The notes: generated by a model not told the origin, from the letters alone. Shown: positions 36,130 to 45,763, counted from the first letter of the stretch. The stretch is 64,000 bases of DNA from Polaromonas sp. CG_9.7 (GCF_015752205.1 NZ_JADOVG010000002.1:186001-250000), one strand, 5' to 3'. A program made the numbers and translations.

Positions 36130-37194
36130 ATGAGCTTGATTCCCGTCACCATCCTCACCGGCTTTCTCGGCTCGGGCAAAACCACGCTGCTCAAGCGCAT
36201 CCTGACCGAGGCCCACGGCCAGAAAATCGCCATCATCGAAAACGAGTTTGGCGAGGAAAACATCGACAACGAGATCCTGGTCAATGACACGCAGGAAAAC
36301 ATCATCCAGATGAATAACGGCTGCATCTGCTGCTCGATCCGCGAAGATTTGCGCGAAACACTGCAACTCCTGGCCGCCAAGAAGCGCAAGGGTCTGCTGG
36401 ACTTTGACCGCGTTGTGATCGAGACCACCGGCCTAGCCGACCCTGGCCCGGTGGCGCAGACTTTTTTCATGGACGAGGAGATCGCCGAGCAGTATCTGCT
36501 CGACTCCATCCTGACGCTGGTCGATGCGAAACATGCGCAGACCCAGCTGGACGACCGTCAGGAAGCGCGCCGCCAGATCGGTTTTGCCGACCAGATATTC
36601 ATCAGCAAGACTGACCTGGTAGCCGAGGATGATGTCAAGGCGCTGATGCACCGCTTGAGCCACATGAACCCGCGCGCACCGCAAAAAGCCGTTCATTTCG
36701 GCGAGGTGGCAATTGCCGACGTGTTTGACCTGCGGGGCTTCAACCTCAACGCCAAGCTCGACATCGACCCGGATTTCCTCAAGGCCGACGAGCCGCATGA
36801 CCATGCCCATCATGACCATGACCATGACCATGAACATGGTGAGCATTGCGACCACCCGTCGCATGCGGCAGAGCAGGGCAGCCACCATCGCCATGACGAC
36901 GACGTCAAAAGCTTCGTGTTCCGCTCGGACAAGCCTTTCAGTCCGGCCAAGCTGGAAGACTTTCTGGGCGCCGTGGTCAACATCTATGGCCCACGCATGC
37001 TGCGCTACAAAGGCGTGCTCAACATGGACGGCACCGAACGCAAGGTGATTTTCCAGGGCGTGCACCAGCTCATGGGCAGCGACTTGGGGCCGGCCTGGGC
37101 CGAGGGCGAAAAGAAAACCAGCAAGATGGTGTTTATCGGCATCGACCTGCCGAAAGATATTTTTTTCCAGGGGCTGGAGCAGTGCCTGGTCTGA
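36130..37194 (+). CDS. COG0523 (CobW/P47K) GTPase, putative metal chaperone
   Basis: A 354-residue G3E-family GTPase. Walker A is GFLGSGKTTL at residues 11-20, the metal motif GCICC has cysteines 65, 67 and 68, and Walker B is VVIETTGLADP. SKTDLV gives guanine specificity. Residues near 220-255 form a His/Asp-rich loop (DHDHDHEHGEHCDH and more), typical of zinc-handling members, encoded partly by CATGAC repeats. The CobW C-terminal domain follows (LRYKGVLNMDGTERKVIFQGVH in pieces). It lies 346 bp before a one-cysteine dksA; such pairs are known in zinc limitation. Confidence 0.9.
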   Translation: MSLIPVTILTGFLGSGKTTLLKRILTEAHGQKIAIIENEFGEENIDNEILVNDTQENIIQMNNGCICCSIREDLRETLQLLAAKKRKGLLDFDRVVIETTGLADPGPVAQTFFMDEEIAEQYLLDSILTLVDAKHAQTQLDDRQEARRQIGFADQIFISKTDLVAEDDVKALMHRLSHMNPRAPQKAVHFGEVAIADVFDLRGFNLNAKLDIDPDFLKADEPHDHAHHDHDHDHEHGEHCDHPSHAAEQGSHHRHDDDVKSFVFRSDKPFSPAKLEDFLGAVVNIYGPRMLRYKGVLNMDGTERKVIFQGVHQLMGSDLGPAWAEGEKKTSKMVFIGIDLPKDIFFQGLEQCLV

Positions 37195-37540
37195 GACAGA
37201 CGGGTCATCTGCCAACGCATTCCCGCCTTGAAACAGCCGTGAAAACTCCCATGCTGAAAGTGTTTCAGGGGGAGATTTATTTAGGATTTCTGAAGATGCT
37301 TCGGCAAGCCGCTACAATCGCGCCGACCAAAATATCCGGGAATTTGAATCCGGAAGCCAGCCCCGGGGGAACCCGCTCGCTGCAAGGGCTGAAAGCCGCC
37401 TCACAGCGGTTTCAGGGGCTGGATTGGCGCAGACACACCAGATTATCTGGCACCAGGCAGGGCTTGGCGGCCCCAGGGCTGCCCAGCCAAAGAATCGGTT
37501 CGGGACATCACCCCGGGCCGCTTCCCAGAGGAGAGACTCA
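37195..37540. other. 346-bp leader between the COG0523 gene and dksA
   Basis: No gene is credible. TACAAT at 37313-37318 may be a -10 element of dksA, without a good -35. Downstream, GCCAGCCCCGGGG and GGAACCCGCTCGC begin a GC-rich leader of over 200 nt with several possible hairpins, such as GGGCTGAAAGCC. It may carry control of dksA. Confidence 0.35.
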
Positions 37541-38254
37541 GTGAATACCCCAGAAAAGAAAATCAAGACCCCGGTCAAGCCAGTGGCCAAGGATGGCAAG
37601 ACGAGCAAGGCACCGCTTGCGGCTCCTGTGCGCATGGATTCCGCGCCACTGAAGCCTGGTCGCAGAAGCTCGGCCCGCACCGCGATCCAGACGCCGGCGC
37701 CATCGCCCATGCTGCCTACCTATGCGCCCGACGCAGCCAAGGCGAGCTATTCAACGATGACCGAACGCGTCATTGCGCCGCCGGTTCATGCGGTGGTTCC
37801 CAAGGATCCGCAACTGGCCAACAACTGGAAGACCACGCCGGCCAACCAGCTGACCGACCCGGAAATCAAGGCCATGCCTGATTCCGAGTACATGAATGAA
37901 ACCCAGCTGGCTTTTTTCCGCCACCGCCTGTCGGTGCTGAAGCAGGAAATCCACAACAGTGCCGGCCAGACGACCGAGCACTTGCGTGAAGACGCCGCGA
38001 TTGTTCCCGATCCGGCAGACCGTGCGACGATTGAAGAAGAGCATGCGCTTGAATTGCGCACCCGCGACCGGGAGCGCAAGTTGCTCAAGAAAATCGAGCA
38101 GTCGATTGCCCGCATCGATTCGGGCGACTATGGCTATTGCGACGAAACCGGTGAAGCCATCGGCGTAGGCCGGCTGATTGCCCGCCCAACGGCCAATCTG
38201 TCACTTGAAGCCCAGCAGCGACGCGAACTCAAGCAGAAAATGTTTGGAGACTGA
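37541..38254 (+). CDS. dksA: DksA-type RNA polymerase-binding factor, one-cysteine form with N-terminal extension
   Basis: Binds the RNA polymerase secondary channel and works with ppGpp. The product has 237 residues against 151 in E. coli; residues 1-90 are a Lys/Pro/Ala-rich extension. The core is intact: ETQLAFFRHRL, then the coiled-coil tip PDPADRA with both aspartates, then ELRTRDRERKLLKKIE. In the zinc-finger region only one of four cysteines remains (C200 in YGYCDETGEAIG); the others are T, S and A. Such forms work without zinc in other species. It starts at GTG 37541 behind GAGGAGA; the upstream ATG frame is unlikely. Confidence 0.92.
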   Translation: MNTPEKKIKTPVKPVAKDGKTSKAPLAAPVRMDSAPLKPGRRSSARTAIQTPAPSPMLPTYAPDAAKASYSTMTERVIAPPVHAVVPKDPQLANNWKTTPANQLTDPEIKAMPDSEYMNETQLAFFRHRLSVLKQEIHNSAGQTTEHLREDAAIVPDPADRATIEEEHALELRTRDRERKLLKKIEQSIARIDSGDYGYCDETGEAIGVGRLIARPTANLSLEAQQRRELKQKMFGD

Positions 38255-38289
38255 TCCGCCATTCCTGCGCAACTTTTTGATTGAACAGC

Positions 38290-40053
38290 ATGTCCAAAGA
38301 CGATTCTGCTTCCGGCTTGTTGTCCAAGCTGGTCAAGTTTGTCCGCAATCCTGCCACCAACTGGACTGAACTTGATTCCATCGACGGTGGCAAGGATGAC
38401 GCCGTCACGAAGCAACTGCTCAATGAAATGATCGAGCGCAAGCGGCGCAACGATTTTGTGCGAAAGCGTGAATTCGACATGTTGCGCAAGTTGCGCAAAC
38501 TAGAGGTGTCTTCAGGACCCGCGGCTGATCCGGTTGGAAGGCCCTCATTTTTCCAAAGCAGTCTCACGTTCAATGTTGATGACCGTGCGGTAACCCTGAA
38601 AAAAATCGACGACATCGAAGCGCAGATGTCCAAGCATTGGTGGACCACCAAGAGTCAGACCGCTGATGGTTCGGTTAACGAGTTGGCACCGGTGTCATTT
38701 TCGCCGGTCAAATCGCGGCTGTCCACGGTACAAGGCGCTTTGCCTGATACCTTCCAGCCGACGATTCTTGCTGGCGCGGACTCGGTTCATCCGGCCGACG
38801 AGCCTGTTCCCGCCTTCCTGCTTGACGATCTTTTGGGTAGCTTGCCTGAAAGTCCGATCCATATGAAGTTTGCGGTTGCTGACAAGTCCACTGACAGCGG
38901 TGTGTCGGGATTGCTGCCGTCGCTTGCTTCGGACCTGGAGCACGAACCCATCGTGCATGACGCCGAACTTGAAGAGTCCGCCATTTTGTTTGCCAACGGC
39001 GATGATGCGGGTGCTGAGGCCGGTTTGTTCGAAATTCTGCGGCCAGGTGCATCGCATGCCGACAATGTCTATACCTGGCTGACGCTGTTTGATTTGTACC
39101 GCGCCACAGGCGAACAGGCCAAGTTCGAAGCGGCCGCCCTTGAGTTTGCAGAGCATTTCAACCGCTCTGCACCACAGTGGTTTTCGCTACCTGAGATGGT
39201 CAAGGCGCTGGTTCAGCCAGGTGAAAAATCCGGGCATGAGAGCATGGACACAGACTGGATCTGTCCCTCTGGCTTGAGCCTGCAGTCCGTGGGCGCTCTC
39301 AATACGGCAATGGCCCGATCCTCTATGCCATGGTGCCTTGACTGGCGCTATCTCAAGACCATCGAAACTGCCGCTCTTGAGTCTTTGCTCAAGGTTTTCA
39401 GCGACTGGGCTGTCCAGCCTGTGCAACTGCGCTTTCTTGGCGAGGCGCAGTTGCAAACGGTGTTGATTGATTCCACTCCTTCAGGCGAACGGGCGACTGA
39501 TACAAGGTGGTGGCTGCTGCGTATGGAAATGCTGCGCATCATTCACCGTCCGGATGATTTCGAACTCACCGCGCTTGATTTTTGTGTGACCTATGAGGTA
39601 TCGCCTCCGGCATGGGAAGTTGCACGCTGTGATTACAAGTCGCTCGATGACGAAGGCGACGCCATGGGCCAGGCAACCATTATTGGTGAGCCGACCACTG
39701 AAACCAACTATTCCACATTGATGGAATTGGGGGGTGATTCGGTGCTCGATTTTTCACCGAGCAAGTCCATCCGGTTCTTGTCAGTGGACCTGTCCGGCCA
39801 GATACAGGGCGATGCTGTGGGTGTTTTGGACAGGCTGGAAGCCAGTCTGACAGGGGCAGACAGAATGCAAATTTCCTGCGCCAAACTCATCCGGGTCGAT
39901 TTTTCTGCAGCAGGCATGCTGCTCAACTGGGTATCTGCGCGGCGGGCTGAAAATCGATTTGTCGAGTTTTCCGAGGTTAACCGGCTGGTGGCTGCTTTTT
40001 TCAGCGTGATCGGAATTGTCGAATACGCCAAGGTCAGCGCCCGAAACGACTGA
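38290..40053 (+). CDS. STAS-domain protein with two STAS-like units and a TPR-like middle
   Basis: A 587-residue cytosolic protein. The N-terminus (residues 1-100) is charged and helical. Residues 215-300 contain TPR-like helices (ESAILFANGDDAGAEAGLFEIL, TWLTLFDLYRATGEQAKFEAAALEF in pieces). Residues 322-395 look like a degenerate STAS domain (LDWRYLKTIETAALESLL). Residues 493-580 are a clearer STAS domain ending LLNWVSARRAEN. Neither has the serine in the phosphorylation place of anti-sigma antagonists, so it is nearer MlaB-type STAS. It follows dksA by 35 bp and may share its transcript. Its function is unknown. Confidence 0.75.
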   Translation: MSKDDSASGLLSKLVKFVRNPATNWTELDSIDGGKDDAVTKQLLNEMIERKRRNDFVRKREFDMLRKLRKLEVSSGPAADPVGRPSFFQSSLTFNVDDRAVTLKKIDDIEAQMSKHWWTTKSQTADGSVNELAPVSFSPVKSRLSTVQGALPDTFQPTILAGADSVHPADEPVPAFLLDDLLGSLPESPIHMKFAVADKSTDSGVSGLLPSLASDLEHEPIVHDAELEESAILFANGDDAGAEAGLFEILRPGASHADNVYTWLTLFDLYRATGEQAKFEAAALEFAEHFNRSAPQWFSLPEMVKALVQPGEKSGHESMDTDWICPSGLSLQSVGALNTAMARSSMPWCLDWRYLKTIETAALESLLKVFSDWAVQPVQLRFLGEAQLQTVLIDSTPSGERATDTRWWLLRMEMLRIIHRPDDFELTALDFCVTYEVSPPAWEVARCDYKSLDDEGDAMGQATIIGEPTTETNYSTLMELGGDSVLDFSPSKSIRFLSVDLSGQIQGDAVGVLDRLEASLTGADRMQISCAKLIRVDFSAAGMLLNWVSARRAENRFVEFSEVNRLVAAFFSVIGIVEYAKVSARND

Positions 40054-40788
40054 TTGCATTCGGCACAGCCGAACAACACAGTTTTGCAATCCGTCATTTT
40101 CCGCAAGGTAGCATGACCTGTGTGGGTTTGACATGCGGGCAAGGCGACATGGGTTTTGCACTTGTGCTGGCTCTGTTTTAAATTGAAAATCCCTGCTTCA
40201 CCTTGATGTCCAATGCCTTTGTCTCCGGTTTTTTGCTTCCTCAAGGTTTCGCATCCAAACCGGTTTTCCTTGCTTTTATTCGCAAGAATGAAGCGGGAAC
40301 ATGGCTGTTTATTTATTTCAAATAAAACACTTTGTGGCGTTTTCCGGTGGCTTAAAAGCTGCTGATCGTCGCCAAAATCGGCTTTTTCAAGCTAAAACCC
40401 GTTCGATGGATGTGTATCTTGAAATTAAGCCTGCAAGGCTTTAAAGCTTGGAAAAAAATCCATACGCTACGTTTTTGCTAGCTTTAAAACATGACCGATC
40501 AAGGCTTGCGGCACTGTTCAGCAAATGAATGATGCCGTCGTTTCACCTTTCCGTCAAAGATCACCTCAAAAAAGTCCAAGCAAGAAATTTTGATTTTTTT
40601 GGCTTCTTGATCAATCTTTATAGATTCCGAATATTTTAAATGTTTTACCTTAACTATCTGCGCTAAGTTATTTATACCAAATAACTTTAAATCTTTCAGA
40701 AGCTTTTCTTTAGTCCTCTAAGTTATTGATTTCATTGAAATAATTTGTGTCAAATTACAGGTTGGCAAGGGGTTCCCTGATACAGTGG
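40054..40788. other. AT-rich non-coding region before the dcw cluster
   Basis: About 735 bp without a credible gene on either strand. From 40200 to 40780 it is strongly AT-rich, unlike its neighbours, with many T- and A-runs. It may hold the mra promoter and binding sites for nucleoid proteins. No RNA family or repeat is recognised. Stop codons are frequent in all frames. Confidence 0.6.
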
Positions 40789-40842
40789 GAAAATGTGCAA
40801 TTCGGTGGTGAAAAGTGTCAGAGGAGGGATTGAAAAGTGTTA
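40789..40842 (+). promoter_or_regulatory. Three phased direct repeats at the mraZ start, candidate MraZ operator
   Basis: GAAAATGTGCA (40789), GAAAAGTGTCA (40810) and GAAAAGTGTTA (40832) recur every 21-22 bp, each preceded by a G-rich stretch (GTGGGA, GGTGGT, GGAGGGATT). E. coli MraZ binds GTGGGA-type direct repeats before its own operon. The third copy covers the GTG start codon of mraZ. Confidence 0.6.
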
Positions 40843-41265
40843 CAAGGTGCGTCATTTCTCGCTCTCGATGCCAAAGGCCGGCTGTCCGTCCCTGCGCGCC
40901 ATCGCGAGTCTCTGGGCGCAGACAACTCCGGCCGGTTCACCCTCACAAAACATCCCCATGGATGCCTCATGATTTTTCCTTTGCACGAGTGGGAAAAGTT
41001 TCGGGAACGGATTGCGTCCCTGCCCATGCAGGCGCAATGGTGGAAACGAATTTTTCTGGGCAATGCGATGGATGTTGAAATGGACGCCACCGGCCGCATC
41101 CTGGTTTCGCCTGAACTCCGCAAAGCCGCAGGAATCAGCAAGGAATCGGTACTGTTAGGTATGGGCAACCATTTTGAACTCTGGGACGCAGCGACTTATG
41201 CTGCCCAGGAAGCTGAGCAGATGAAGGGCGAGATGCCCGATGTATTTAAAGATTTTTCTTTTTGA
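40837..41265 (+). CDS. mraZ: Transcriptional regulator MraZ
   Basis: First gene of the dcw cluster; a ring-forming AbrB-like DNA-binding protein that represses the cluster. The 142-residue product (E. coli 152) opens [23 protein letters not shown] and carries two SpoVT-AbrB-like halves, the second with [23 protein letters not shown]. It starts at GTG 40837, behind GAGGAGGGA 11 bp upstream. The start codon lies inside the phased direct repeats. rsmH follows after 6 bp. Confidence 0.95.
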   Translation: MLQGASFLALDAKGRLSVPARHRESLGADNSGRFTLTKHPHGCLMIFPLHEWEKFRERIASLPMQAQWWKRIFLGNAMDVEMDATGRILVSPELRKAAGISKESVLLGMGNHFELWDAATYAAQEAEQMKGEMPDVFKDFSF

Positions 41266-41271
41266 AAGTAG

Positions 41272-42192
41272 ATGGTGAAGGGCACATGGACACACCGCAC
41301 CGTCCTGTTGAACGAAGCCATCACGGCGCTTCAGATCAACCCGGACGGTCATTACATCGACGCGACCTTTGGTCGCGGCGGACATTCGCGCCTGTTGCTG
41401 TCACAACTGTCGGCGATTGGCCGCCTGACGGCATTTGACAAGGACCTTGATGCGGTAGCCGAAGCGCAATCCATCGATGACCCGCGTTTTGCCATACGCC
41501 ATCAAGGGTTCAGGCATCTGGACCAGATGCCTGAGGCCAGCATCGCAGGCGTGCTGATGGACTTGGGCGTGAGTTCCCCCCAGATCGACAATCCAGAGCG
41601 TGGTTTTTCCTTTCGCAATGAAGGACCGCTGGACATGCGCATGGATACCACGCGCGGTCAAAGCGTGGCCGAGTGGCTGCAGGATGCTTCGATTGAGTCG
41701 ATGACCGAAGTCATTCGCGACTACGGCGAGGAACGTTTTGCCGGATTGGTCGCCAGAGCGATTGATCGGCACCGGCAGGCATCCGGCCCGCTTTCCACCA
41801 CAGCCGAATTGGCGGATGTGGTGGCCAGTGCCGTGAAGACGCGCGAACCGGGCAAGGACCCGGCAACGCGGACTTTCCAGGCGCTGCGGATTTTTATCAA
41901 TGCCGAACTGGAAGAACTGGAGCAAGCGTTGAAGGCGTCGCTCAAGGTGCTGCAGCCTGGTGGGCGCCTGGTGGTGATCAGCTTTCACTCGCTTGAAGAT
42001 CGCATCGTCAAGCAATTCATGGCAGCACATTCGCGCGAGGTATATGACCGGCGCACGCCTTTTGCCGCGCCCAAGGTGATGCAACTCAAGGCGCTGGGAC
42101 GCACCAAGCCCAGCGATGAGGAAGTTGCTGGCAATCCGCGCTCACGCAGCGCCGTGATGCGCGTGGCCGAGCGCACCGGAGAAGCCGCATGA
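41272..42192 (+). CDS. rsmH: 16S rRNA m4C1402 methyltransferase RsmH
   Basis: N4-methylates C1402 of 16S rRNA. The 306-residue enzyme has [10 protein letters not shown], the SAM motif [42 protein letters not shown] and [14 protein letters not shown], all diagnostic. Length matches E. coli (313). It is co-transcribed with mraZ. The last codon context leads to ftsL after 34 bp. Confidence 0.96.
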   Translation: MVKGTWTHRTVLLNEAITALQINPDGHYIDATFGRGGHSRLLLSQLSAIGRLTAFDKDLDAVAEAQSIDDPRFAIRHQGFRHLDQMPEASIAGVLMDLGVSSPQIDNPERGFSFRNEGPLDMRMDTTRGQSVAEWLQDASIESMTEVIRDYGEERFAGLVARAIDRHRQASGPLSTTAELADVVASAVKTREPGKDPATRTFQALRIFINAELEELEQALKASLKVLQPGGRLVVISFHSLEDRIVKQFMAAHSREVYDRRTPFAAPKVMQLKALGRTKPSDEEVAGNPRSRSAVMRVAERTGEAA

Positions 42193-42226
42193 ACTTTGTT
42201 TACGCTGTTGGCATGAGAGACAGGCC

Positions 42227-42538
42227 ATGGGACGTCTGAATTTCGTGCTGCTGCTGGTTGTGCTGGCCAGTGCGCTGTACCTGGTGCAAACCCAGTATGA
42301 GTCGCGCCGTCTTTATGTGGAACTTGAAAAGGCGGCGGCACAGAGCCGCAAGATTGAAACCGAAAGCGAGCGGCTGCAGGTGGAAAAACGTGCGGAAGCC
42401 ACACCGCTGAAGATTGAGAAGCTGGCCAAGGACCGGCTTCAGATGCGCACTACCACGCCGGCCATTACGGAGTACATCAAGTACAAATCCGCTGCCGATG
42501 TTGCGGCCGCTGCAGGCCAAAAGGCGCAGCATGAGTAG
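42227..42538 (+). CDS. ftsL: Cell division protein FtsL
   Basis: Bitopic divisome protein that with FtsB and FtsQ activates FtsWI. The 103-residue product has a short cytoplasmic start (MGRLN), one membrane helix (residues 6-22) and a periplasmic coiled coil rich in Glu and Lys. The last 20 residues are alanine-rich. Length is close to the usual 90-120. ATG 42189 gives only a 16-codon frame, so ATG 42227 behind GAGACAGG is used. Its last eight bases overlap ftsI. Confidence 0.88.
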   Translation: MGRLNFVLLLVVLASALYLVQTQYESRRLYVELEKAAAQSRKIETESERLQVEKRAEATPLKIEKLAKDRLQMRTTTPAITEYIKYKSAADVAAAAGQKAQHE

Positions 42539-44267
42539 AAAAAATGTTCTTTATACGTCCAGCCCCCTGCTGGCCAGCAAGACGCCTGTCTGGCGAAGCA
42601 AACTCATCGTTGCGCTCATCGCACTGGCGTTTGCCGGCCTTGCAGTCAGGGCGGCTTATATACAGGTGTACGCCAACGAATTTTTTCAGCGCCAAGGCCA
42701 GGTGCGGTTTGCACGGACGCTCGATCTGCCAGCCAACCGTGGACGCATCCTGGACCGCAACGGGCTGATTTTGGCGTCCAGCGTTCCGGCCTTTAGCATC
42801 TGGGCCATTCCTGAAGACGTCAAGGCCAGTCCTGAACAACTGACCGAATTGGCCCGCTTGCTGGAAATGCCGCTGGCCGATCTGAAAAAGAAGTTTAGCG
42901 ACGAAGACAAGAACTTTGTCTGGGTCAAGCGTCAACTGGAACAACCCGTTTCCCGGAAAATCAGCGATCTCGGCATTCCCGGCATTTACCAGCGCAAGGA
43001 ATACAAGCGCAAGTACCCCGAAGGCGAAACCATCGCCCACATCGTTGGTTTCACCAATGTGGAAGACAAGGGGCAGGAAGGTATCGAGCTGACCTTCAAC
43101 CAGGCACTGTCGGGCAAGGCAGGTTCACGCCGTGTCATCAAGGACCGGCTGGGCCGCGTGGTCGAAGGCGTGGGCGAACAGATTCCGCCTGTTGACGGCA
43201 AGGACATTCAGCTCAGCGTTGACAGCAAGGTGCAGTTCTTCGCCTATCAGAAGCTGCGCGATGCGGTGATCGCGCGCAAAGCCAAGGCTGGCAGTGTCGT
43301 GGTGATTGACTCAATTACCGGTGAGGTGCTGGCGCTGGCGAATTACCCAAGCTTTGTGCCAGACAAGCGCCAGAATCTGACCGGCGAGCAATTGCGTAAC
43401 CGGGCTGTGACCGACACCTTCGAGCCTGGCTCGACAATGAAGCCCATCACGGTCGCCATGGCGCTGGAGGCCGGACGCGTCAAGCCGCAGACGCTGATTG
43501 ATACCGGTCCCGGCCGTTTCAGTATCGGTGGCTTCACCATCAGGGACACCCATAACTACGGCATATTGACTGTCGAGGGCGTGATCCAGAAGTCCAGCAA
43601 CGTGGGCGCGCTGAAAATTGCCCAGAAAATGACACCCCACGAAATGTGGGATACGTACGTCGCCTTGGGCTACGGACAGAAGCCGCAGATCGAGTTTCCG
43701 GGTGCCGTGTCCGGTCGCCTGCGCCCCTGGAAAACCTGGCGGCCGGTAGAGCAAGCCACCATGGCTTATGGCTATGGCCTGTCGGCATCGCTGTTCCAGA
43801 TGGCACATTCCTACACCTCTTTTGCCCACGACGGCCAGATCATTCCCGCCACCATGCTCAAGAAAAATGAACCAGCAGTCGGCGTCAAGGTGTTTTCTCC
43901 CGAGACAGCCCACGCCGTTCGCCGCATGCTGCAGATGGCCGCCGCACCGGGCGGAACCGGCCAGCTGGCACAGACTGTGGGCTATTCGGTGGGCGGCAAG
44001 TCGGGCACGGCGCACAAGCAGGTCGGCAAAGGCTATGCCAGCAACAAATACCGTGCCTGGTTTACCGGCATGGCGCCGATCGAGTCGCCACGCATCATCG
44101 TCGCGGTGATGATCGACGAGCCCAGTGACGGCAAATACTTTGGCGGCATTGCCGCCGCTCCGGTGTTCAGCGAAGTGGTTCAACAAACGCTGCGCATGAT
44201 GGGCGTGCAGCCCGACATGAGCGTGAAACCGCAAATCATCACGCAGACCGTGGAGGAGTCGTTTTGA
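42531..44267 (+). CDS. ftsI: Septal peptidoglycan transpeptidase FtsI (PBP3)
   Basis: Cross-links septal peptidoglycan in the divisome. The 578-residue protein (E. coli 588) has a cytoplasmic tail, one membrane helix at residues 25-45, the pedestal domain with RGRILDRNG, and a transpeptidase domain. The catalytic serine is in EPGSTMKP near residue 300, the SxN motif is KSSNVGALK and the third motif is GGKSGTAHK. It starts at ATG 42531 inside the ftsL stop. It is a class B PBP and a beta-lactam target. Confidence 0.95.
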   Translation: MSRKNVLYTSSPLLASKTPVWRSKLIVALIALAFAGLAVRAAYIQVYANEFFQRQGQVRFARTLDLPANRGRILDRNGLILASSVPAFSIWAIPEDVKASPEQLTELARLLEMPLADLKKKFSDEDKNFVWVKRQLEQPVSRKISDLGIPGIYQRKEYKRKYPEGETIAHIVGFTNVEDKGQEGIELTFNQALSGKAGSRRVIKDRLGRVVEGVGEQIPPVDGKDIQLSVDSKVQFFAYQKLRDAVIARKAKAGSVVVIDSITGEVLALANYPSFVPDKRQNLTGEQLRNRAVTDTFEPGSTMKPITVAMALEAGRVKPQTLIDTGPGRFSIGGFTIRDTHNYGILTVEGVIQKSSNVGALKIAQKMTPHEMWDTYVALGYGQKPQIEFPGAVSGRLRPWKTWRPVEQATMAYGYGLSASLFQMAHSYTSFAHDGQIIPATMLKKNEPAVGVKVFSPETAHAVRRMLQMAAAPGGTGQLAQTVGYSVGGKSGTAHKQVGKGYASNKYRAWFTGMAPIESPRIIVAVMIDEPSDGKYFGGIAAAPVFSEVVQQTLRMMGVQPDMSVKPQIITQTVEESF

Positions 44268-45763
44268 CCACCGTCCAGCTTCGCACCCCGGAGCAGGCTG
44301 CGCGCTGGCTGCACGAGCGCGTGACCGGTACGCTGTGGGCCGACAGCCGCAAGGCGTGCAAGGGCGATGGTTTCATCGCATGGCCCGGAGCAACTACTGA
44401 CGGACGGCAGTTTGTGAAGGCCGCTTTGGCTGCTGGGGCAGAAGCCTGTCTGGTCGAGAATGAGCACGTTCAGACTTACGGTTTCAATGATGATCGGGTA
44501 GCGACCTACGAGGATCTCAAGTCCGCCACTGGACTGATCGCTGCAGCCTATTTTGGCGCGCCAAGCGAGCAGCTCGAACTTGTGGCCATCACGGGAACCA
44601 ACGGCAAGACCTCGACCGCCTGGTGGCTGGCGCAGGCGCTTGGTCGGTTGACGCGCCCATGCGGCTTGATCGGAACGCTGGGAATTGGCACACCCGGTGC
44701 AATGGTTTCCACCGGAATGACGACGCCAGACCCGGTGCTGCTTCAACAGCAGTTGCGCCTTTTTGCAGGCAAAGGCTTTTCAGCCTGCGTGCTGGAAGCT
44801 TCATCGATAGGTATCCAGGAGCGTCGCCTGGACGGAACGAAGATTCAGGTCGCAGTGTTCACCAATTTCACCCAAGACCATCTTGACTACCACGCATCAA
44901 TGGACGCCTATTGGGCATCCAAGAAAGCGCTGTTCGACTGGCCTGGTCTGCGGGCAGCAGTCATCAATATAGACGACCACAAGGGTCTGGAGCTGGCTGG
45001 TTTTCTGGCATCAAAGCCGCTCGACTGCTGGACGGTGTCATGCGTTGGTCCTGCGCGGCTTGAGGCACAGGCGATCCGCCAAGGCCCGCAGGGTTTGAGC
45101 TTCGAGGTGGTGGAAGGCGCCGATCGTCACAGGCTTTCAACCACCATGGTGGGCTTGTACAACGTGTCAAATTTACTGGGTGTCGTGGCCACCCTGCGGG
45201 CGATGGCGGTGCCCCTGGCCGAGGCAGTAGCTTCCTGCGTGGATTTGTTGCCAGTACCCGGCCGCACTGAAACTCTGGCGATGGCCGGCCAGCCGCTGGT
45301 CGTCATCGACTATGCGCACACGCCCGATGCGCTGGAAAAAGTGCTGTTGGCGCTCAGGCCGGTGGCACAGGGCCGGGGCGGCAAGCTGTGGTGTGTTTTT
45401 GGCTGTGGTGGTGACCGTGACACCAGCAAGCGGCCCCTGATGGCAGCCGCGGCAGAAAAAATTGCTGACCAACTGGTGCTGACCAGCGACAACCCCAGAA
45501 GCGAAAACCCGCTGCGCATTATTGAACAGATGAAAAAAGGCCTGAACCAGCCGCAGGCTGCGCATGAAGAGCCGGACCGGCATGCCGCCATCGCTTATGC
45601 CGTGGTGCGAGCCCAAGTGCAGGACGTTGTATTGCTGGCCGGCAAAGGGCATGAAAACTACCAGGAAATCAACGGTGTGAAGATGGTATTTTCCGACCGC
45701 GACCAAGCGCAGGCTGCCCTGAATGCCATGGCGGCAGGGCGCCGGGCAAAGGCGGTCGCATGA
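44264..45763 (+). CDS. murE: UDP-MurNAc-tripeptide synthetase MurE (meso-diaminopimelate adding)
   Basis: Adds meso-diaminopimelate to UDP-MurNAc-L-Ala-D-Glu. The 499-residue ligase has the ATP motif TGTNGKTSTAWWL near residue 110 and the selectivity motif DNPR in TSDNPRSENPL, which marks the mDAP form, not the lysine form. The start is TTG 44264, overlapping the ftsI stop as TTGA; no ATG lies near. The alternative start may reduce translation. dapF at 31972 supplies its substrate. Confidence 0.94.
   Translation: MTTVQLRTPEQAARWLHERVTGTLWADSRKACKGDGFIAWPGATTDGRQFVKAALAAGAEACLVENEHVQTYGFNDDRVATYEDLKSATGLIAAAYFGAPSEQLELVAITGTNGKTSTAWWLAQALGRLTRPCGLIGTLGIGTPGAMVSTGMTTPDPVLLQQQLRLFAGKGFSACVLEASSIGIQERRLDGTKIQVAVFTNFTQDHLDYHASMDAYWASKKALFDWPGLRAAVINIDDHKGLELAGFLASKPLDCWTVSCVGPARLEAQAIRQGPQGLSFEVVEGADRHRLSTTMVGLYNVSNLLGVVATLRAMAVPLAEAVASCVDLLPVPGRTETLAMAGQPLVVIDYAHTPDALEKVLLALRPVAQGRGGKLWCVFGCGGDRDTSKRPLMAAAAEKIADQLVLTSDNPRSENPLRIIEQMKKGLNQPQAAHEEPDRHAAIAYAVVRAQVQDVVLLAGKGHENYQEINGVKMVFSDRDQAQAALNAMAAGRRAKAVA

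Noticed and set aside
36797..36838. CATGAC-type short repeats as a mobile or CRISPR-like element
   Set aside because: They encode the histidine/aspartate metal loop of the COG0523 GTPase and are explained by the protein.
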